DNA of 61,400 bases. It comes from Mycobacterium sp. 141 (lineage in GTDB: Bacteria; Actinomycetota; Actinomycetes; Mycobacteriales; Mycobacteriaceae). A program made the position numbers and the translations under genes. The stretch lies in the NCBI RefSeq assembly GCF_000382405.1, contig NZ_KB908279.1, forward strand, positions 1 to 61,400, read 5' to 3'. The notes below the pieces were generated by a model, which worked only from the letters and a program-made list of their open reading frames with translations, was not told where the DNA came from and made no database searches. This document shows positions 53,080-60,387 of the stretch, piece after piece (the stretch's first letter is position 1; each line of letters begins with the position of its first letter).

Positions 53080-53614
53080 TTGCGGAGCGGGAGCCCGTCG
53101 AGGTGGGATCGTCGAGGGGTGTCCGGCATTCGACGGACCGCCGAAGCGACGGTTTCCGTTCGAAACAAAGAGACCCTGGCCGAGTTATCCACCGACTGGG
53201 GCCTCGCGACCCTTGATCTGCTCAGCACCGCCGCACCGTGGCGCACCTTTAGGTGGTACCGCGGACAAAAGCACTATTCGGGCACGTATTGGTCGGCGAC
53301 GGAGTGTGCCCATGTCATCTACGAATCTCGCCTGGAGTTGGCGCGGTTGCTCTACGCCGACTTCGACTTCGCGGTGGCGCCGAATCGTTCCGCAGCCGTT
53401 TCTCCTAAAAGCGACGGTGGAAGGACGCGAACGCCGGCATGTCCCGGATTTTCTGCTCGTCGATGCGGATGGGCCGGTCATCGTCGATGTGAAACCTGCT
53501 GCGCGGCTGGATGATCCCAAAGTTCGCTTCAGCCTGGGATGGTCGCGCAAGCTCGTGGAGAGTCGTGGCTGGCGCTACGAAGTGTGGAGTGAGCCGCCGG
53601 CGGTGGAACTCTGA
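53080..53614 (+). pseudogene. TnsA-like transposase endonuclease subunit, frameshifted and truncated
   Basis: Two overlapping frames give one TnsA-like protein. The first (53080-53379) has RNKETLAELSTDWGLATLDLL, RGQKHYSGTYWSA and YESRLELARLLYADFDFAVA. Skipping the C at 53380 continues as RIVPQPFLLKATVEGRERRHVPDFLLVDADGPVIVDVKPAARL...RGWRYEVWSEPP. The catalytic PD-(D/E)xK set is present: Glu in YESRLE, Asp in VPDFLL and VDVK. TnsA cuts the 5' ends of the transposon. The stop codon at 53612-53614 is the first TGA of the IS3 terminus, so the original C-terminus is lost. A genuine start is uncertain. Confidence 0.8.
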
Positions 53615-53640
53615 GGTTCCCCCCGAAAAGTGGACAGGGG

Positions 53641-54519
53641 TTATGCGGCCTGGCCGGCCGTGGTCAGTAATTGTTCGTACGCGATGGGGCTGAGCATTCC
53701 AATCGCTGAGTGGCGTCTTCGATTGTTATAGAAGTGCATCCAATTGTCAATGGCTGCAACGAGTTCCGCCATAGTGGCGAAGGTGTGACGGTAGTAGTAC
53801 TCGTGTTTGAACGTCGACCACAGCGATTCGGCGCCACTGTTATCCCAGCAGATCCCCGTGGCGCCCATGGAGCGGCGTAGGCCGGCATCAGCGCAGGCCC
53901 GGGCCATCGCGTGAGCCGTGAACTGCGTGCCGCGATCGGAATGCATGATCGTGCCGGCCACGTCGCCGCCCCGCACCGCGACCGCCCGGGCCAACGCGTC
54001 GGTGACCAGCTCAGTGAGCATGTGATCGGCCACCGACCAACCGAGCACCCGCTTGGAGTGCTCGTCACGGATCGCGCACAGGTACATGTCGCCCTCACCG
54101 CACGTGAGGTAGGTGATGTCCGAACTCCACACCGCGTCGGGTCGCCCCTGGTCGAATCGGCGCTCGACCAGATCGTCGGGAAACGATGCAGCGGGATCGA
54201 CAACGGTGGTTTTGACCTTGAACGTACGTGGGCTGATCCCGGCGAGCCCGATCTCGGCCATGATCTTGGCGACGGTCTTCTCCGAGACCTGCTCACCGGC
54301 AGCCCGCAGATCCGCGGTGATCCGTGGCGAACCGTAGGTGCCGCCCGAGTCGCGGTGATGGTCGGTGATCTTCACGATCAGGTCAGCCTTCCGTTGTTCC
54401 CGATCGGTCAATTCCGTTGTTGCCGAACGCCTCACACATTTGTAGTAGCCGGAGGTCGATACCCCCAGCAGGCGTGCCATTCGGGTGGTCTCGGTGGTCG
54501 CGCACTCTGCGGCCATCAA
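53641..54519 (-). CDS. IS3-family transposase OrfB (DDE integrase domain)
   Basis: The 292 residues counted from the first ATG have an HTH_21-like segment (TTRMARLLGVSTSGYYKCVRR, then HRDSGGTYGSPRITADLRAAG) and an rve-type DDE core: first Asp in VWSSDITYL, second Asp in IMHSDRGTQFT, Glu in NSGAESLWSTFKHE. It ends with the family pattern FYNNRRRHSAIGMLSPIAYE. The reading frame is open upstream of this ATG to the slippery site near 54570, so the active product is expected to be an OrfAB fusion made by -1 frameshifting. Confidence 0.92.
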   Translation of the reverse strand: MMAAECATTETTRMARLLGVSTSGYYKCVRRSATTELTDREQRKADLIVKITDHHRDSGGTYGSPRITADLRAAGEQVSEKTVAKIMAEIGLAGISPRTFKVKTTVVDPAASFPDDLVERRFDQGRPDAVWSSDITYLTCGEGDMYLCAIRDEHSKRVLGWSVADHMLTELVTDALARAVAVRGGDVAGTIMHSDRGTQFTAHAMARACADAGLRRSMGATGICWDNSGAESLWSTFKHEYYYRHTFATMAELVAAIDNWMHFYNNRRRHSAIGMLSPIAYEQLLTTAGQAA

Positions 54520-54530
54520 CTCGAACCGGT

Positions 54531-54836
54531 CTACTTCGGTCCGTTGGCGGCAAAGTACGCGGAGGCTTTTTTCAGAAACGCGATGTCTTTCTCCTGCTCG
54601 GCGACCTGCTTACGCAACCGCGCCAACTCGGTGCGCTCGGCCGCAGTCAGTGGCACGTCGTCGCGGGCTGCTGCAGCCCCTATGCGGCGGCGTTCGTCGG
54701 CGACCCACCGCCCGAGCAGACCCTCGTTGAGGCCCAGTTCACGTGCGACCTCGGCGATCGTGCGACCGGAATCGATCACCCGATGAGCGGCCTCGACCTT
54801 GTACTCAGTCGTGAACGACCGGCGGGTTCGGGACAT
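54531..54836 (-). CDS. IS3-family transposase OrfA (DNA-binding HTH subunit)
   Basis: The 101-residue protein starts MSRTRRSFTTEYKVEAAHRVIDSGRTIAEVARELGLNEGLLGRWVADERR, a typical OrfA helix-turn-helix. A leucine-zipper-like coiled coil follows (AERTELARLRKQVAEQEKDIAFLKKASAYF). Its 3' end contains the heptamer AAAAAAG (54566-54572 on the minus strand) used for -1 frameshifting into orfB. Confidence 0.92.
   Translation of the reverse strand: MSRTRRSFTTEYKVEAAHRVIDSGRTIAEVARELGLNEGLLGRWVADERRRIGAAAARDDVPLTAAERTELARLRKQVAEQEKDIAFLKKASAYFAANGPK
54566..54572 (-). promoter_or_regulatory. Programmed -1 ribosomal frameshift heptamer (AAAAAAG)
   Basis: The minus-strand A6G run in the LKKA codons of orfA is the usual slippery heptamer of IS3-family elements. 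Shifting -1 here gives an uninterrupted frame (KSLRVLCRQRTEVDRFELMA) into orfB. Confidence 0.82.
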
Positions 54837-54902
54837 AGTGACATCCTTCCAGCGGGATCCTCGATCCCGCTATCTCGATGTCCACCACTCGGGGGAGGCT
54901 CA

Positions 54903-55185
54903 CGGGCGCACCTTCGCCTCTCGCCACGGCTCACCCATACTCGTAACGCTAACCGGGCCATGTCCCGCGCTGCGCTCCAAAGCGCCAGGTCGCGATTTGC
55001 CTCTTTCCTGTCATCTACCTCATAGGGTATGTCGCCAAACATCCCGGGGCAGTGGTCACGAAGTGTTTCCTACCTTAGGAAATGAAGCGTCTCGTGAGAC
55101 GGACAAGAGTGCCCTCGCCGTGAGACAGAACATCAAAGCCCAGGTCAGCGACATCCGTGAATGCAGCCGAACTTGAGAAGTCACA
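54903..55185. other. Right portion of the Tn7-like element, no gene recognised
   Basis: This 283-bp stretch runs from the IS3 boundary to the terminal ACA. It has two copies of CGTGAGAC (55093-55100, 55119-55126), one inside the small palindrome GTCTCGTGAGAC, that may be transposase-binding sites. Short reading frames on both strands match nothing I know; it may be the remains of transposition genes deleted together with tnsB/tnsC. Confidence 0.55.
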
Positions 55186-55190
55186 GATGT
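55186..55190. repeat. 5-bp target-site duplication (right), GATGT
   Basis: This is an exact copy of the left flank of the Tn7-like element at 52986-52990. It directly follows the terminal ACA of the element. Confidence 0.8.
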
Positions 55191-55643
55191 TGTAGGGTCC
55201 CAGATCCTGTCTCATTTTCCCAATTGGAGTTGCCGCCGAAATGTCGCTTGCGACACCAATGTGGGAAGGGTCTTGTTCGGTTAGGGCAGGAGGGCCGGCG
55301 ATCGATTGCATGATGTGGTGGTTGCGGAGAGCGCATCGCCTGCAGTTCTAGATGTGAGTTCGGGCCGACTGCCGTTGCCACCGGGGCGCAACCGCAAGTC
55401 GCGACGCTGCTGCGTCCTACCGGGACGCGTTGATGGGGCCGCGTCGTCCTGGTATCCGGTGCAATCTCTGAGCCGGGTGACCCGGCGACGGGCGCCCTTG
55501 TCCCCCGATCGGGGGATACCGGATTCCACCGGTTCAACCACCTATCGCCGGACAGACGCGGCCAGCGCGATGCGAGAGAGTTGTGTCAACGCCGACACAA
55601 CCGGCAGCAGAACCGAAACGCCCACCCCCGCAGGAGAACGCAG
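55191..55643. other. Spacer with a second transposon-end-like sequence
   Basis: The spacer opens with TGTAGGGTCCCAGATCCTGT then CTCATTTTCCCA, which begins with the same TGTAGG as the left end of the neighbouring element and matches it at about 19 of 32 positions. It may be the end of another, older element. The remaining 400 bp hold no recognised gene. A plus-strand frame from 55306 (113 residues, Arg/Pro-rich) has no family pattern and may be a degenerate coding remnant. Confidence 0.4.
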
Positions 55644-55877
55644 ATGACCATTACCCGCTACATCGCAATGTCCGCCGTCTCCGCAGGCATCCTCGGCGGC
55701 GCAGCACTCGGGCTGGCGGGCATGGCCAACGCAGGCACGTACTCCTACCAACCGACGCCCAGGCCTGGAATCGTCGCCACGCCCAACACCATCGCCCGGC
55801 CACCCGTCGTCGTGCTACCCGGCCATCGGTGGCACACGGACCGCTCGTTCTCCATCGACGTCCCTGCCGGCGAATAG
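55644..55877 (+). CDS. Small exported protein of unknown function
   Basis: The 77-residue protein has a clear signal peptide (ITRYIAMSAVSAGILGGAALGLAGMANA) with cleavage predicted after ANA, leaving about 45 residues rich in Pro, Thr and Val (TYSYQPTPRPGIVATPNTIARPPVVVLPG) and no Cys. The ATG at 55644 has CAGGAGAAC upstream. It lies 90 bp before an FHA-domain gene on the same strand, so the two may be co-transcribed. I do not recognise the family. Confidence 0.65.
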   Translation: MTITRYIAMSAVSAGILGGAALGLAGMANAGTYSYQPTPRPGIVATPNTIARPPVVVLPGHRWHTDRSFSIDVPAGE

Positions 55878-55967
55878 CCAGAAGCCCGCGGGCGCTTCGC
55901 CCTCGAAAAGATCAGTCAAATGCAGGACACACCACGAGACCGCGCAAGCGGCCGAAAAGGACAACCC

Positions 55968-56402
55968 GTGAGCACCACACACAGCCACCAGACCTCTGAG
56001 GACCGGGTCGAGGACACCGCCACCGGATTCCCCGCCCCGTCCAGCCAAACCATCGCACCCGAAGCAAACGTGCTGGATCACCTCGACGCGGTGCCGGCCG
56101 GAGCCGCCGTGCTGGTCGTCAAACGCGGCCCAACCCCCGGGCTACGGTTCCTGTTGCATCAGCCGATCACCACCGTCGGGCGTCATCCCCGCAGCGACAT
56201 CTATCTCGACGACATCACCGTCGGCCGCCTGCACGCCGAATTCCGGTGCACCAGCGGTGAATTCCAGATCGTGGACACCAACAGCCTCAACGGCACTTAC
56301 CTCAACTGTCAACCGGTGGACACCGCGACACTGACCCACGCCGATGAAATTCAGCTCGGCAACTTCCACTTGCTGTTCTTCACCAGCAGCGCAGCCAGCT
56401 GA
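55968..56402 (+). CDS. GarA-like FHA-domain protein 1 (variant pThr pocket)
   Basis: This 144-residue relative of GarA is the FHA switch protein family that controls 2-oxoglutarate metabolism after phosphorylation by PknG/PknB. An N-terminal tail (EDRVEDTATGFPAPS) precedes the FHA domain (about 50-140) with VGRHPRSDIYLDDITVGRLHAEFRC and DTNSLNGTYLN. The Ser that normally follows the TV in TVSRxHAEF is Gly here, which should weaken phosphothreonine binding. The GTG at 55968 has AAAAGGA upstream and aligns with the start of its paralogue at 60849; an ATG at 55920 is possible. Confidence 0.85.
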   Translation: MSTTHSHQTSEDRVEDTATGFPAPSSQTIAPEANVLDHLDAVPAGAAVLVVKRGPTPGLRFLLHQPITTVGRHPRSDIYLDDITVGRLHAEFRCTSGEFQIVDTNSLNGTYLNCQPVDTATLTHADEIQLGNFHLLFFTSSAAS

Positions 56403-56511
56403 CCGAGCAGCAAGCGGGCTATCCCTCGAAAGCACTGTACGGATTTGGTTCCACCTGCTCTTTCGATGAACTTGCAGTAAGAAGTGGCAAGAATCTCGAT
56501 GGTTCGTGCGT

Positions 56512-57165
56512 TCAGAGCTTTCCGTGGTCGACTATCGCATTGACCACACGCACGGCCTGGTCGTTGAGTCGTTCCCCGGTGACCCGCACATCGATGACGA
56601 CGTCGCCGCGGGCTCGCATCGCGTGCACCGTGCCCCAGCCCCTGTACGACTGCGATTGGCAGTCCGTGACCTCGTCGGCACCAACGGCGCGCGGCACGTC
56701 GATGGTGAACGTCCGCGGCGGTCGGCCCGCGGACGTGATGGTCAGCACCTCGTCGGAACAGCGCTGCCAGGTACCCACAATGGACGCGACGAAGTCACGG
56801 GCGTATGCGGCGGTGTCGAACGCCACCACCGCCTCGTCGACCTCGGCGCTGCCCTGATCGTTGGTGAACAGTGTCCCGCGCATCTTGCCGCTGCGGGTTC
56901 CCTGGTACACCGACGCCATCGCGTTTGCGCTGACCGCCAGGCAGTCTGCGGGCGAGTAGGAGTACCCGGCAGGCCATTGTTCGAACGCGAGGTAGGTGTG
57001 GGTGGCTTTTAGCGGTGGCGGACCCATGATCGCGTTGACGATGGACCCGTCGACGAGCATGTCATCGAGCCGAGAAACGACCGCGGCGTCAGGTACGGGT
57101 GTGGGTGCGCAAGCGCCCAGCAGCAGCGCGACCCCGAGCAACGCGACACCCATCCGCACACGCAT
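56512..57165 (-). CDS. PknH-type sensor domain lipoprotein
   Basis: The 217-residue protein has a lipoprotein signal peptide with lipobox LLLGAC (Cys near residue 19). The rest resembles the extracellular sensor domain of the Ser/Thr kinase PknH and related mycobacterial lipoproteins: LDDMLVDGSIVNAIMG, a central YSPADCLAVS, WQRCSDEVLTI and VTDCQSQSYRGWG, whose Cys residues can form disulfides. No kinase domain is attached and no kinase gene is nearby. Ligand unknown. It is convergent with FHA protein 1. Confidence 0.83.
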   Translation of the reverse strand: MRVRMGVALLGVALLLGACAPTPVPDAAVVSRLDDMLVDGSIVNAIMGPPPLKATHTYLAFEQWPAGYSYSPADCLAVSANAMASVYQGTRSGKMRGTLFTNDQGSAEVDEAVVAFDTAAYARDFVASIVGTWQRCSDEVLTITSAGRPPRTFTIDVPRAVGADEVTDCQSQSYRGWGTVHAMRARGDVVIDVRVTGERLNDQAVRVVNAIVDHGKL

Positions 57166-57846
57166 GCATCAACTGTCGCAGATTCAGCGGGTGCACCTTG
57201 GCTGACCTGTGCGATTTGGCCATGTCTGGGGAGGTTTCCGGTCAGACATCTGCATCCGGGTGTCGGCGGGCAGGGTCTCTGCCCGTAGCGGCCCAGCGGC
57301 CTGGCCGAGGCATTTGTTCTCGCTCAGCGCAGGAGTGCAACGCCCACCCCCACTGGTCGAGCCGCGGCAGCGATCATGGCCACGCTGGTCGAACTCGAAC
57401 TCGAACTCGGTCGTGCTCGGCAGATGCCGACCACCAAAACCACCAAAGCTCAGCCCCGAGCGCCAACAGCAGTTGCGTCGCCTTGCTGCGACCGGGGGAC
57501 CAGTCGGAGAGCTTGCCGTGGCATTTGAGATTGGACGTGCAACTGCATACCGATACCTGTCCCAAGAGTCCCGCCAGCTCGTCGTCAGCAGAGTTCCGAT
57601 AGTGAGTCACGAAGTTGCATCAATCGAATTTGTGCGGCCGGCGTTGCCCGTTCCTAGACCCATTCGTCCTATTAGACAATGGATTTCGTGGCGCAGGACA
57701 TAGGGAACGCGAGCACTCACTGACTTAGCACCCAGCTGGCGCCGTGCCGCTGGAGTGGTGCCGGGTGCGGCGATCATGTCACTGGATGGATAGACGGTGA
57801 GAGATGCAGGGATGAGCAGACAACGTCGACCTGTCAGTATCGGGGG
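57166..57846. other. Spacer before the MFS gene, containing a recombinase relic
   Basis: In this 681-bp stretch the only recognisable content is the serine-recombinase relic at about 57349-57570 listed separately. The 140 bp before 57847 must hold the MFS gene promoter; I cannot assign its boxes. I see no other gene. Confidence 0.5.
57349..57570 (+). pseudogene. Serine recombinase (resolvase) C-terminal relic
   Basis: The plus strand encodes, in one frame, MATLVELELELGRARQMPTTK and, after a frame change near 57425, RPPKPPKLSPERQQQLRRLAATGGPVGELAVAFEIGRATAYRYLSQES. This is the linker and helix-turn-helix tail of a resolvase/invertase-type serine recombinase. No catalytic N-terminal domain is present, so it is a fragment of a former mobile element. 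Confidence 0.6.
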
Positions 57847-59199
57847 GTGACGACACCGTGCGATAAGGGTGTGCCGCGGGCCAGTGATCGGATCTCGTGG
57901 TCGGTGATGATCCCACTGCTTGTGGGGATCCTCGCCCAGAGCCTCGCGGTGAGCATGATCAACACCGCCCTGCCGAAACTCGCCCGCGACCTTGGGATCG
58001 CCCCGGCGGACCAGTCGTGGGTCGTCAACATCTACCCGCTCGCCGTGGCAGCTGCGATCGTGCCTGCCGCGCGGTGGGGCGACCGCTCCGGTCGCCGCCG
58101 CGCCCTGGTCGCGGGCATGACTGTGTTCGCGCTGCTCAGCGCGGTGGCCCCGTTGCTGTCCGTCCCCGGGCTGCTCGCGGCGCGACTCGGCCTCGGCGTC
58201 GCCGGCGCGCTCATCCTGGCGAACGTGGTGTCCACGATCGGCGCTGTATTCATCGGCCACGCCCGGACGATGGCGAACGGCCTGTGGGTCGCCGTGTTCG
58301 GTGCGGCCAATACCATCGGCCCGCTCGTCGGCGGCTACCTCACCGATCACTGGGGCTGGCAGTGGGTCTTTTGGATCTGCGTACCGATCGCGGCGATCGG
58401 AGCGCTCCTCACCCGGGCTGCGGTGCCGAACACGCGGGCTCCGGTGCCGCCGGCGTGGCATCCGGGGTGGGTGGTGGTTGCGGCGCTCGGGCTCGCCGTC
58501 ACGGTATTCGGCGTGCAGCGCCTGCCGTTCGCACCGGCTTTCGGCGCCGTCGTCGGGCTGGCCGGCGCGGGCGTCCTGACTGTGTTCTTGCGGGCCCAGC
58601 GGCGGCTGCGGGACCCACTGTTGCGGGTGGACCTGTTCGGAGACTGGGGCTTCTCGGCGGCGGTGGCAACGATCATCGTCTCGGCCGGGATCACCCTCGG
58701 GGCGATCTATCTGACCAGCCTGCACCTGCAGAACGATCGGGGATGGTCGGCGGCCGCGACCGGCCTCGTGCTGCTCTGGCAGGCGATCGCCACCATGGTC
58801 GGCGGCATCGTGGCGCCCATGCTGGCCCGGATCGACCGGCGCGGCCTGGTCCTGCCGGCGGCGCTGATGCTGCAGGCGGCCGGGCTGGCCTGGGCGGCAA
58901 CGGATCCGGCGGCGATCGGCCCGGCCCTGCTGCTGATCGGCGCGGGCTTCGGGGTGATCGGCACCCTCGGCACCACGGCGCTGTTCGTGGCGGCTCCCGC
59001 CGACGCGGTGTCCCAGGTGGGGGTGGTGCAGGAGGTGGCCTTCGCGCTGGGCTCCGGGCTCGGCGTCGCGGTGCTGGCGGCGCTCGCGGCACCGTCGGGC
59101 TACTCTGGTTCGCTGGTCGCCGCCGCCGTTGGGGTGACGGTGACGGCCGCGGCGGTCGCCCGGATCGGCAATCCCCTGGCTCCGACCTCGGGCACCTGA
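57847..59199 (+). CDS. MFS drug-efflux-type transporter (DHA2 class)
   Basis: The 450-residue protein has 12 to 14 hydrophobic segments. Motif A-like WGDRSGRRRALVAG is near residue 78-91, the motif C antiporter-type GAANTIGPLVGGYLTDHWGW near 156-175, and an early MINTALPKLARDLGI typical of the EmrB/QacA group. Substrate is unknown. It starts with GTG at 57847. It lies in the accessory island and is not accompanied by a visible TetR-type regulator. Confidence 0.87.
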   Translation: MTTPCDKGVPRASDRISWSVMIPLLVGILAQSLAVSMINTALPKLARDLGIAPADQSWVVNIYPLAVAAAIVPAARWGDRSGRRRALVAGMTVFALLSAVAPLLSVPGLLAARLGLGVAGALILANVVSTIGAVFIGHARTMANGLWVAVFGAANTIGPLVGGYLTDHWGWQWVFWICVPIAAIGALLTRAAVPNTRAPVPPAWHPGWVVVAALGLAVTVFGVQRLPFAPAFGAVVGLAGAGVLTVFLRAQRRLRDPLLRVDLFGDWGFSAAVATIIVSAGITLGAIYLTSLHLQNDRGWSAAATGLVLLWQAIATMVGGIVAPMLARIDRRGLVLPAALMLQAAGLAWAATDPAAIGPALLLIGAGFGVIGTLGTTALFVAAPADAVSQVGVVQEVAFALGSGLGVAVLAALAAPSGYSGSLVAAAVGVTVTAAAVARIGNPLAPTSGT

Positions 59200-59637
59200 C
59201 TGCTACCTCGCCCCCTTGCAGTGGAGTGCGAACGGGACATCTTGAGTGCGAGGTCAGTGGCCCCGGCAGCGATGTATGAGTGCGCGGTAGCGAGGGTTTC
59301 GGCGCTGCCGCGCCATCGGCGTCAGCTGAGTGTTCCCAGCGCCTTCGGTGGGTGCGGATTTCGACAGGCAAGCAGCGACGTGATGGCCTCGAGCGCCGCC
59401 ATCGCAACCACGGATCACCTCGAAACGAAAAAGGAGTAGTCAACTACTCGTGCGTCATCTCTCACCCGGGACGGACGATTACTGTGACTGCGACGGCCGG
59501 GGCTGACTACCAAGTCCGCCAAGTCCGTGTTGGCGGAGCCGTGACGATGCCTATTGGTGGCATGCAATAAACCGTCTACGGCGAATCCCCGACCGTGGCG
59601 TCTGCCATCGACATCACAGACAGCGGGGTGCAGTCGG
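59200..59637. other. Spacer after the MFS gene, no certain gene
   Basis: In 438 bp no clear gene is found. AAAAAGGAG at about 59429-59437 is followed by a short open frame that could encode VNYSCVISHPGRTITVTATA... and stops at 59570, but it has no proper start codon at the right distance. Sequence composition is less GC-rich than the core. Confidence 0.4.
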
Positions 59638-59790
59638 ATGAACGATATCTACGTCATCGAGAGCTGGTTCGGCGAGCGACGGAACGTGCGCAACGTCTGT
59701 GCTGCCGACGAGGACGACGCGTGTCAAACCCATGAGTTGCATTATCCCGGTGAACACATCGTGAGCGTGCGGACAACCAGCCCGAAGTAG
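59638..59790 (+). CDS. Possible small protein, unknown
   Basis: A 50-residue frame starts MNDIYVIESWFGERRNVRNV and contains two Cys (CAADEDDACQTHELHYPGEH). The ribosome-binding site is weak (GGGGTGCAGTCGG). It has no recognised family. It may be real because composition and the absence of a longer competing frame allow it, but support is thin. Confidence 0.3.
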   Translation: MNDIYVIESWFGERRNVRNVCAADEDDACQTHELHYPGEHIVSVRTTSPK

Positions 59791-59809
59791 CCGCATACAC
59801 GCGGGCGGC

Positions 59810-60005
59810 CCTCCTCCTCGGCTGGTGGAACTTAGCCGAGGTTTCGTGCAGGCGTTCCTGGTTGTACCAGGCGACCCGTTCGGCGGTCGAGAGTTGGACG
59901 CCGTCGATACAGCGCCCGGGTTTGCCGCGGGTGATCAGCTCGGTCTTCCCGGCGGCGTTGACCGCCTCGGCGAGGTCGTAGCTATCGCCGCCAGAACCCA
60001 CCAAT
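59810..60005 (-). pseudogene. IS3-family OrfB C-terminal relic
   Basis: The minus strand encodes GGDSYDLAEAVNAAGKTELITRGKPGRCIDGVQLSTAERVAWYNQERLHETSAKF, which matches the C-terminal DDE part of IS3-type OrfB (usual pattern DSYDNALAE...KTELI...VDWYNxxRLHE). The NA before LAE is missing and the flanks run into unrelated sequence, so it is a decayed fragment. It is a different IS3 subgroup from the complete copy at 53.6-54.9 kb. Confidence 0.75.
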
Positions 60006-60159
60006 GGTGCGATCCCGAGTTCTGCGAGCAACCATCTCTGACAACCCGCCCAACGATGGCTGCCAATTTGGTTGGACGGCGCCAAGGTCACCATCACCGA
60101 CGGGTTCCACTGGATACGATTTTTCCGGTTCGTAAGACAATCATCCGAAGGGGTCAAAC

Positions 60160-60360
60160 GTGTTACGAGCAGTGGCCGCCGCGGTTCTAGTGGCAGCAAC
60201 CGTCGGATTCCCGGCTGCGGAAGTGATTGCGGCGCAGTCTGTGTACGCCGAACAGCTGCGCTCGACAGCTGGCGCACCCTCGCCACCATCAGGTTGCTAT
60301 CCGCAAACCAACAAGGGCCACTGCTACGAGCCCGGCTGGCGCTGGGAACCGGCCTCCTGA
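60160..60360 (+). CDS. Small exported protein of unknown function
   Basis: The 66-residue protein starts with GTG (LRAVAAAVLVAATVGFPAAEVIA) and has a signal peptide, probably cleaved near VIAAQ. The mature part of about 40 residues contains two Cys (GCYPQTNKGHCYEPGWRWEPAS) that could pair, and two Trp near the C-terminus. GAAGGGG lies about 8 bases upstream. It is convergent with FHA protein 2, whose stop lies 28 bp away. No known family. Confidence 0.6.
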   Translation: MLRAVAAAVLVAATVGFPAAEVIAAQSVYAEQLRSTAGAPSPPSGCYPQTNKGHCYEPGWRWEPAS

Positions 60361-60387
60361 ACATTTGCTTTTCAGAAAAGTGCAGCG

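Larger units (their letters stand above)
53612..54902 (-). mobile_element. IS3-family insertion sequence
   Basis: The element is about 1.29 kb. Its imperfect terminal inverted repeats are at 53612-53636 (TGAGGTTCCCCCCGAAAAGT then GGACA) and, inverted, 54879-54902 (TGAGCCTCCCCCGAGTGGTG then GACA). It carries orfA and orfB on the minus strand in relative frames 0 and -1. A perfect 9-bp hairpin at 54851-54871 lies upstream of orfA. I see no clear 3-4-bp target duplication (CTC on one side, CGG on the other). It is inserted in the tnsA-like gene. Confidence 0.88.
52991..55185. mobile_element. Decayed Tn7-like (TnsA-bearing) element with nested IS3
   Basis: The element is bounded by TGTAGGTTCTCAAGTT at 52991-53006 and, inverted, TGTGACTTCTCAAGTT at 55170-55185. 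The match continues inward as TTTGACTGCA versus CTCGGCTGCA-type sequence. Flanking GATGT is duplicated. The left end has TTGACTGCAC twice at 53006-53015 and 53026-53035, and CGTGAGAC occurs at 53059, 55093 and 55119; these are candidate transposase-binding repeats. Inside are only a frameshifted tnsA-like gene and a later IS3 insertion; no TnsB, TnsC or TniQ gene remains, so it cannot move by itself. About 283 bp between the IS3 and the right end hold no recognisable gene. Confidence 0.78.

Noticed and set aside
53138..53200. Possible TnsA start codons in the left end
   Set aside because: Several GTG/ATG candidates exist but the gene is broken, so no start can be chosen.
53609..54905. Target-site duplication flanking the IS3 element
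   Set aside because: The flanks CTC/CGG do not match; either the boundary is off by some bases or the flank was changed by later deletion.
55306..55647. 113-residue plus-strand frame between the transposon end and the small exported protein gene
   Set aside because: Arg/Pro-rich, no family pattern and overlapping the following gene's leader; treated as non-coding or degenerate.
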